This document shows, piece by piece, positions 58,739 through 64,000 of a DNA stretch of 64,000 nt (position 1 is its first letter; every line of letters starts with the position of its first letter). The notes beneath the pieces are model-generated. The model made no database searches. It saw only the letters and a program-made list of their open reading frames with translations, and was not told the origin of the DNA. Origin of the DNA: Paenibacillus pabuli NBRC 13638 (GTDB lineage: Bacteria; Bacillota; Bacilli; Paenibacillales; Paenibacillaceae); contig NZ_BCNM01000011.1 in NCBI RefSeq assembly GCF_001514495.1, positions 186,001 to 250,000 of the forward strand, in the 5' to 3' direction. The position numbers and the translations under genes are program-made.

Positions 58739-58752
58739 CAGGAGGTCTAGTC

Positions 58753-60426
58753 GTGTTTCAGAATACGAAGTGTGAGTGCGGGCACCAGAATCCGGTAGGC
58801 ACCGTGCTGTGTGAAGCATGCGGCAAACCGTTGCTGGAGTCTGAGGTTAAATCGGATGAAGTGCTTGAAATGCGCTATGATGGTATGGCACGGCGTTCGC
58901 AGCGTAGTAATCCCAAAATGATCGACCGCATATGGAACTTTTTTTCATCGGTCAAAATTGCGGTATACATGATTGTATTAACGCTTGTTGGTTCCATGCT
59001 CGGCACGATCTATCCACAAGAAAGTACGTTTCTGAATATTGATCCATCCGTTTATTACAAGGACACATACGGTCAGTTGGGTCATATCTATTATCTGCTG
59101 GGTCTGTCCCATACATATGAGTCATGGTGGTTTATTTTGCTGCTGGTGCTGATCGGTGCTTCGCTAGTCATTTGCAGTCTTGACCGGGTACTTCCATTAT
59201 ACAAAGCACTGAATAAACAAAAAATACAGAAACACATGCAGTTCCTTACACGCCAGCGTCTGGTGTACCAAGGCCCCATTGAAGAGGCACCAGAAGACTG
59301 GATCAAGAAAGCGGTTACTCCGCTTAAAAAGAAAAGATATCGTGTGCACACCGAGGGTGCTGCATTGCTGGCCGAAAAACAGCGATTCAGTCGCTGGGGG
59401 CCGTACGTTATCCATATCGGACTGATTATTTTTCTGCTGGCAGTACTTGCGCGTGGACTCCCTGGCCTCAATCTGGATGAGCATGTCGCTTTTCCTGAAG
59501 GGGAGATCAAGAAAATCCCGAATACTTCCATGTATCTAAAAAATGAACAGTTCAACGTAGAGTTTTACACCGAAGATGAAGTGCCTGAACAATTTCGTAA
59601 CTTGAACAAAACGGTTCCAAAACTGTTCGAAACCAAAGTGGTTTTGTACGAATGTACCGCAGATTGTTCAGACCCTTCAAAGAAACCCCAATTGTCTGAG
59701 GTGGCCAGGCATGACGTTCAAGTGAACCATCCATTGAATTACAACGGATTGAAAGCGTATCAGTTTGATTATGACCTGACGCCAACGATCCGTTCGGTAA
59801 CACCTGATCTGGTCAATACCAAGACGGGTGAGAAGTACGGTTCGCTCCAAATTGATATGGTGGATACGCAGCGAACGTTCGAAGCTGGAGCTTATCGTCT
59901 GACAGTGAAAGAAAAATATATGGATTTTGGTCTGGATGAAAATGGAGAGCCCAAATCGAAGTCTCCTTCACCGAATGCGCCTGCCTTTCTGTTTAACATC
60001 AAGGGGCCCGATTTACCTAAAGAGGGAATGCAGTACTTATATTTTGCGAAGCAGATAGATAAACAGCGTTTTCAGCAGGACGAAATTAACAAACAGCTGA
60101 ATGGAGGAGAAATTCCTCTCCAGTTGGAAGTGGACAGTATGGACAAGGTTGACATCATTCAATCCGTAAGTTACCTCAATATCCGTATTGATAAAGCCAT
60201 GCCTTTTGTGTGGGTTGGGGCAGGAATTGTCATGTTGGGTCTGGTTATGGGCTTTTACTGGCACCATCGACGCATTTGGATTCGGATTGATGGCGGACAG
60301 CTTACCTTGGGCGGACATACCAATAAAAACTGGTTTGGCTTCAGACGTGAAGTTGCAGCTGTGTTAAAACAGTTGAATGTTGAAGTGGATGAGAAGTCGT
60401 TGGATAACGGGGGGAACCAAGCATGA
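58753..60426 (+). CDS. resB: Cytochrome c biogenesis protein ResB with an N-terminal zinc ribbon
   Basis: 557 residues. The first 30 residues carry CECG and CEACG, a small zinc-ribbon-like module. Membrane helices lie at about 70-90, 120-142 and 215-235, followed by a large outer domain and a last helix near 505-525 (PFVWVGAGIVMLGLVMGFYW). ResB and ResC form the system II haem-handling complex. The start is a GTG at 58753 after AGGAGGT; it overlaps resC by 4 bases. Confidence 0.93.
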   Translation: MFQNTKCECGHQNPVGTVLCEACGKPLLESEVKSDEVLEMRYDGMARRSQRSNPKMIDRIWNFFSSVKIAVYMIVLTLVGSMLGTIYPQESTFLNIDPSVYYKDTYGQLGHIYYLLGLSHTYESWWFILLLVLIGASLVICSLDRVLPLYKALNKQKIQKHMQFLTRQRLVYQGPIEEAPEDWIKKAVTPLKKKRYRVHTEGAALLAEKQRFSRWGPYVIHIGLIIFLLAVLARGLPGLNLDEHVAFPEGEIKKIPNTSMYLKNEQFNVEFYTEDEVPEQFRNLNKTVPKLFETKVVLYECTADCSDPSKKPQLSEVARHDVQVNHPLNYNGLKAYQFDYDLTPTIRSVTPDLVNTKTGEKYGSLQIDMVDTQRTFEAGAYRLTVKEKYMDFGLDENGEPKSKSPSPNAPAFLFNIKGPDLPKEGMQYLYFAKQIDKQRFQQDEINKQLNGGEIPLQLEVDSMDKVDIIQSVSYLNIRIDKAMPFVWVGAGIVMLGLVMGFYWHHRRIWIRIDGGQLTLGGHTNKNWFGFRREVAAVLKQLNVEVDEKSLDNGGNQA

Positions 60427-61685
60427 GTTTATTGGATTTCAGCAGCGACGCATTTATCGTATCTTTTTTTCTATATTGTGCTGCATTTATGTTATATGGC
60501 GTTGCCGTTATGGGAAAGAAATGGAGTAATCGCGATCCTCAGGCTCATGTAGAGCGTTGGGGAAAGCGGGCTTTTATCGCTTCAACTGTTGCATTGGCTG
60601 CACATCTTATCTTTTTTGGTACACGCTGGGCAGGTGCAGGCCATATACCTGTAAGTAATATGTATGAGTTTATGAGCTTTCTATCCATGATGATTATGGT
60701 GGCTTTTATTGTAGTTTACGCCATTTATCGTAAATCCTTGCTTGGATTGTTCGCATTGCCTCTTACCATCATTATTATGGCATATGCCGCTGTATTTCCT
60801 CAGGAAGTGCAGCCGCTGATTCCTGCTTTGCAGTCGATTTGGCTCAAGATTCACGTGACTTTGGCCGCTTTTGGAGAAGCATTCTTCGCTGTCGGTTTTG
60901 CAGCCGGATTCATGTATTTGTTGCGTACTGTCGACTTTAGCGGCAAGGACAAATCCTCCAGACGCCAGCGTGGATGGGTCGAATTTACGATGATTACCAT
61001 TGTGGTCGTTGTCGGTTTTATCGGCATTGTATTTGCTTTCCGTGCTTCCGGATATGAGGCGGTTTTTGTACAGAAAACCACTAGCATTGACACAGAGGTA
61101 CAGGAAAATAGTACAATAGAGAAAGTGGTTTATCGCATGCCTCCCATTTTCGCACCTTATAATAGCGAAGTGGAGAGTATCAAACCGTTTCTTGGCATGA
61201 AGGAACCTTTACTTGAAACGCCTTCCTGGATGAATGGAGTTAATGCCGGGCGTAAACTAAATACAGTAGTCTGGTCGTTGATTGTAGGTCTTATTCTGTA
61301 CGGTCTTATTCGTTTAATTGTAAGAAAACCGCTTGGACAAGCACTACAACCGATGCTGGATGGTATTGATGCCGATGATCTGGATGAAATTAGCTATCGT
61401 GCAATTGCTATCGGTTTCCCTATATTTACGTTGGGTGCATTAATTTTTGCCATGATTTGGGCCCAGATTGCCTGGAGCCGCTTCTGGGGCTGGGATCCCA
61501 AAGAAGTGTGGGCACTGATAACATGGTTATATTATAGTGTCTACCTGCATTTGCGTTTGTCCAGAGGCTGGCAGGGCCGCAAGTCTGCTTGGCTGGCTGT
61601 GCTTGGATTCTTGGTCGTTATGTTTACGCTCGTGGGTGTCAATTTAATCATTGCAGGGTTGCATTCTTACGCCGGGGCAGACTAG
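60423..61685 (+). CDS. resC: Cytochrome c biogenesis protein ResC (CcsA-type)
   Basis: 420 residues with about eight membrane helices. The haem-handling WWD motif is WSRFWGWDPKEVWALITWL, and conserved His residues flank it. It exports haem to the outer face with ResB. The start overlaps the resB end (ATGA). Confidence 0.94.
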   Translation: MSLLDFSSDAFIVSFFLYCAAFMLYGVAVMGKKWSNRDPQAHVERWGKRAFIASTVALAAHLIFFGTRWAGAGHIPVSNMYEFMSFLSMMIMVAFIVVYAIYRKSLLGLFALPLTIIIMAYAAVFPQEVQPLIPALQSIWLKIHVTLAAFGEAFFAVGFAAGFMYLLRTVDFSGKDKSSRRQRGWVEFTMITIVVVVGFIGIVFAFRASGYEAVFVQKTTSIDTEVQENSTIEKVVYRMPPIFAPYNSEVESIKPFLGMKEPLLETPSWMNGVNAGRKLNTVVWSLIVGLILYGLIRLIVRKPLGQALQPMLDGIDADDLDEISYRAIAIGFPIFTLGALIFAMIWAQIAWSRFWGWDPKEVWALITWLYYSVYLHLRLSRGWQGRKSAWLAVLGFLVVMFTLVGVNLIIAGLHSYAGAD

Positions 61686-61740
61686 GATAGGAAGTTTTGT
61701 TTTCGTAAAGTTCCGGAGAGAAATCCATGAAACGTATGTG

Positions 61741-61768
61741 AAAGCCCCTTCTTTCAATAGGGGCTTTC
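61741..61768 (+). terminator. Hairpin between resC and resD
   Basis: AAAGCCCC and GGGGCTTT with a 12-base loop; the following T tract is weak, so partial read-through from resABC into resDE is possible. Confidence 0.65.
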
Positions 61769-61835
61769 AAATATTGTTCGCCAGATCGAACATAATAGAA
61801 GTGATGAGGAGTTATTGCAAAGGGGCTGGAGTGAA

Positions 61836-62552
61836 ATGGCTGAACATGAGAACCGTATACTGGTTGTGGATGACGAGGAGAGAATCCGCCGACTTTTGAA
61901 AATGTATCTCGAAAAAGAAGGTTATGAAATTGATGAAGCAGAAGACGGGGAAACTGCGCTGCGTAAAGCAACTGCGGGTGACTATGGTTTGATTTTGCTT
62001 GATGTAATGTTACCAGGGATGGACGGAGTTGAAGTATGTACACGTCTGCGTCAGGTAAAATCAACGCCGGTGTTGATGCTTACTGCAAAAGGCGAAGAAA
62101 TTAACCGGGTTCAGGGCTTCGAAGTTGGCGCAGATGATTATGTAGTTAAGCCATTCAGTCCGCGTGAAGTCATTTACCGGGTGAAGGCGATTTTGCGCCG
62201 ATCTTCAGCGACAGCCTATCTTTCGAAAGAGAGTAATTCGAGTAACAATATTGTATTCCCACATTTGGTCATTGAACATGACGCTCACCGGGTGACTGCG
62301 GGTGGGGAAGAGATCAGTCTTACGCCTAAGGAATATGAACTGTTGCATTACCTTGCGACATCACCGGACAAAGTTTTCTCCCGGGAAGAACTGCTCAAGG
62401 ATGTATGGAATTATGAATTCTTTGGTGATCTTCGGACTGTGGATACACACGTGAAGCGTCTTCGTGAGAAATTGAACAAAGTATCGCCAGAATCAGCGGC
62501 GATGATTACGACAGTGTGGGGTGTGGGTTATAAACTGGAAGTACCGAAATAG
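61836..62552 (+). CDS. resD: Response regulator ResD
   Basis: 238 residues. OmpR family: acidic pocket VVDDEERIRR, phospho-Asp in LILLDVMLPGMDG, LTAKG, Lys in VVKPFSPRE; the C-terminal winged helix has LTPKEYELLHYLA and RTVDTHVKRLREKL. ResD controls respiration and, in Bacillus, the resABC genes. ATG 61836 follows GGGGCTGGAG; the earlier frame start (61815) lies before it. Confidence 0.94.
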   Translation: MAEHENRILVVDDEERIRRLLKMYLEKEGYEIDEAEDGETALRKATAGDYGLILLDVMLPGMDGVEVCTRLRQVKSTPVLMLTAKGEEINRVQGFEVGADDYVVKPFSPREVIYRVKAILRRSSATAYLSKESNSSNNIVFPHLVIEHDAHRVTAGGEEISLTPKEYELLHYLATSPDKVFSREELLKDVWNYEFFGDLRTVDTHVKRLREKLNKVSPESAAMITTVWGVGYKLEVPK

Positions 62553-64000
62553 TTTCAATTTCTGGAGATCGCTGGTTGGGAAGTTATGGATCACCATTAT
62601 TTGCCTTGTGGGCTGTGTACTCATAGCGCTGGGTCTTTTTTTGCTGCCGTATATTGATACGAATTTTGCTGAATCTGAGTCTAGAGATATCAAACGTTTA
62701 TTCACATATGTTTGTATAATCGGTTTCAGTCTGACGACCTTCTTTGCGTTGTTTCTTTTTACGAAAATTACGCAACCGATGCAGCAGTTAATCCAGGCAG
62801 CAAATGCCATACGTAAAGGGAATTACGGTACACGTCTCTCCCTTGTGACAAGTGATGAGATCGGTGAATTGGGAAATACATTTAATCACATGGCTGCACA
62901 GTTGGAGGATAATATCCGCAACCTTAACCATGAGAAGGAACATTTGGCGAGTGTTCTCAGAAGCATGACGGATGCAGTAGTTACATTCGACGGTGAGGGT
63001 AAAGTGATTCTAACCAATCCTCCTGGGGAGAAAATGATGCAGGCATGGTGTGATCTTGACTGGGCGCAGATGGGTGAAGGAAAAGAATCGGACAACTCGG
63101 CTAGCTCCTTACGGGAAGTACCCGAACCGCTCGTTCCGTTATTCAAAGCGGTCATGGAACAAGGCAGGGATCAGAACTCTAACGTTCATGTGCAACAGGG
63201 CGTCTGGTCTGTTCAGATGGCACCTTTATACGCGGATAGTGTCGTACGTGGTGCTGTAGCTGTGCTTCGTGATGTAACGGAAGAGGTACGATTGGAGAAA
63301 ATGCGGCGTGATTTTGTCGCAAACGTATCTCACGAAATACGAACTCCCCTATCCATGATGCAAGGATACAGTGAGGCTCTTTTGGATGGAATGGCGGCTT
63401 CTCCAGAAGAAAGCGAAGAGTTAATCCAAGTTATTCATGATGAGTCTTTACGTATGGGCAGGTTGGTTAAGGATCTGCTTGATCTTGCCCGAATGGAAGC
63501 GGGACATACGGATATGGCCGTAAAGGAAGTTGATCTGGTTGAGCTGCTGGAACGGGTATACAGGAAGTTCTCCGTTCGCTCTAAGGAACAGGATATTCAT
63601 CTTCAGTTTGAATGCAGACAGTCTTCCATTGAACTTCACCAGGCCGATGAAGATCGGCTTGAACAGGTGTTTACGAATTTGCTGGATAATGCATTCCGGC
63701 ACACACCATCGGGAAAACATGTTGTCATATCGGCAGAGCTCTTAACAGATATGCGTACACCGGCAGCTAAAGTGATTGTAAAAGATGAAGGGGTGGGCAT
63801 ACCGTCTTCGGATCTGCCATTCATCTTTGAACGGTTCTACAAAGCGGATAAGGCTCGTGTTCGAGGTGAAAGTGTCGGTACAGGACTGGGTCTTGCGATT
63901 GTGAAAAATATTGTGGATGCCCATCACGGCACCATTAACGTAAACAGTGTACTTGGTGAAGGTACGGAGTTTATCTTACAATTTCCTGTGGATTCCTCGA
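62521..64000 (+). CDS. resE: Sensor histidine kinase ResE (3' end beyond window)
   Basis: About 493 residues visible, cut at the window end. FWRSLVGKLWITIICLVG begins TM1; only about 15 residues separate it from TM2 (FTYVCIIGFSLTTFFALFLF). HAMP, PAS-like (LASVLRSMTDAVVTFDGEG), HisKA with the phospho-His in FVANVSHEIRTPLSMMQGY, and ATPase boxes (QVFTNLLDNAFRHTP, DEGVGIP, GTGLGLAIVKNIV) follow. Before FWRSL there is no ATG, GTG or TTG after the resD stop; the nearest in-frame start is GTG 62521 inside resD. B. subtilis ResE has a much larger outer domain. Confidence 0.9.
   Translation, partial: MWVINWKYRNSFNFWRSLVGKLWITIICLVGCVLIALGLFLLPYIDTNFAESESRDIKRLFTYVCIIGFSLTTFFALFLFTKITQPMQQLIQAANAIRKGNYGTRLSLVTSDEIGELGNTFNHMAAQLEDNIRNLNHEKEHLASVLRSMTDAVVTFDGEGKVILTNPPGEKMMQAWCDLDWAQMGEGKESDNSASSLREVPEPLVPLFKAVMEQGRDQNSNVHVQQGVWSVQMAPLYADSVVRGAVAVLRDVTEEVRLEKMRRDFVANVSHEIRTPLSMMQGYSEALLDGMAASPEESEELIQVIHDESLRMGRLVKDLLDLARMEAGHTDMAVKEVDLVELLERVYRKFSVRSKEQDIHLQFECRQSSIELHQADEDRLEQVFTNLLDNAFRHTPSGKHVVISAELLTDMRTPAAKVIVKDEGVGIPSSDLPFIFERFYKADKARVRGESVGTGLGLAIVKNIVDAHHGTINVNSVLGEGTEFILQFPVDSS

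Overview
The window is a contiguous chromosomal segment of a spore-forming, low-to-moderate-GC Firmicute, almost certainly a Paenibacillus. Evidence: a complete sporulation core (spo0A, spoIVB, spoIIM, spoIIAA-AB-sigF, spoVAA-AB-AF, spmAB, gerW/ytfJ, sporulation D,D-carboxypeptidases), gene order that follows the Bacillus subtilis accBC-to-resE region, many GTG and TTG starts behind strong AGGAGG sites, and dispersed intergenic repeats of a kind I remember from Paenibacillus genomes. Nearly all genes are on the + strand. I see no prophage, complete transposase, rRNA, tRNA or CRISPR array.

Layout. 1-9.4 kb: 3' end of accC, a promoter and structured leader in front of an Asp23/AmaP/DUF2273 envelope-stress module, then nusB-folD-xseA-xseB-ispA-dxs-tlyA. 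9.5-14.8 kb: a membrane-anchored unknown, argR, recN, spoIVB and spo0A; spo0A has a sigma-H promoter and three 0A boxes. 15-20.2 kb: a FlxA-like coiled-coil gene, then an iron island with three Fur boxes: an AraC regulator read in frame into a siderophore-binding lipoprotein, and a TrxB-like ferredoxin-NADP reductase. 20.4-23.3 kb: small zinc-ribbon proteins, thymidine kinase, an ion channel with a non-standard filter, and DUF2627. 23.5-29.4 kb: the branched-chain 2-oxoacid dehydrogenase genes lpd-bkdAA-bkdAB-bkdB, followed by lipB, which can start their lipoylation. 29.4-36.8 kb: Prli42-like and MciZ-like microproteins, an M20 peptidase, nudF, an EndoQ-like PHP protein, spoIIM, fur, yqzK, xerD and punA.

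36.9-46.3 kb: dacF-spoIIAA-spoIIAB-sigF, then a 1.5-kb scar (transporter remnant, AraC remnant, small membrane ORF, two repeat copies), then spoVAA-spoVAB-spoVAF, lysA and ppiB. spoVAC, spoVAD and spoVAE, which lie between spoVAB and spoVAF in B. subtilis, are absent here. 46.3-50.6 kb: an FMN riboswitch and ribD-ribE-ribBA-ribH. 50.7-57.1 kb: scpA-scpB, DUF2953, gerW, dacB-spmA-spmB and a secreted S1 protease. 57.3-64 kb: rluB, cytochrome c biogenesis resABC, and the resDE two-component system, with resE cut by the window end.

The most unusual points are the in-frame AraC/lipoprotein fusion with a Fur-controlled promoter inside the coding sequence, the structured leader before asp23, atypical key motifs in XerD, thymidine kinase and the ion channel, a ResE with almost no external sensor domain and no normal start codon, and the rearranged sigF-spoVAA junction. 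All functions are assigned by reading motifs and gene order; no database search was run.
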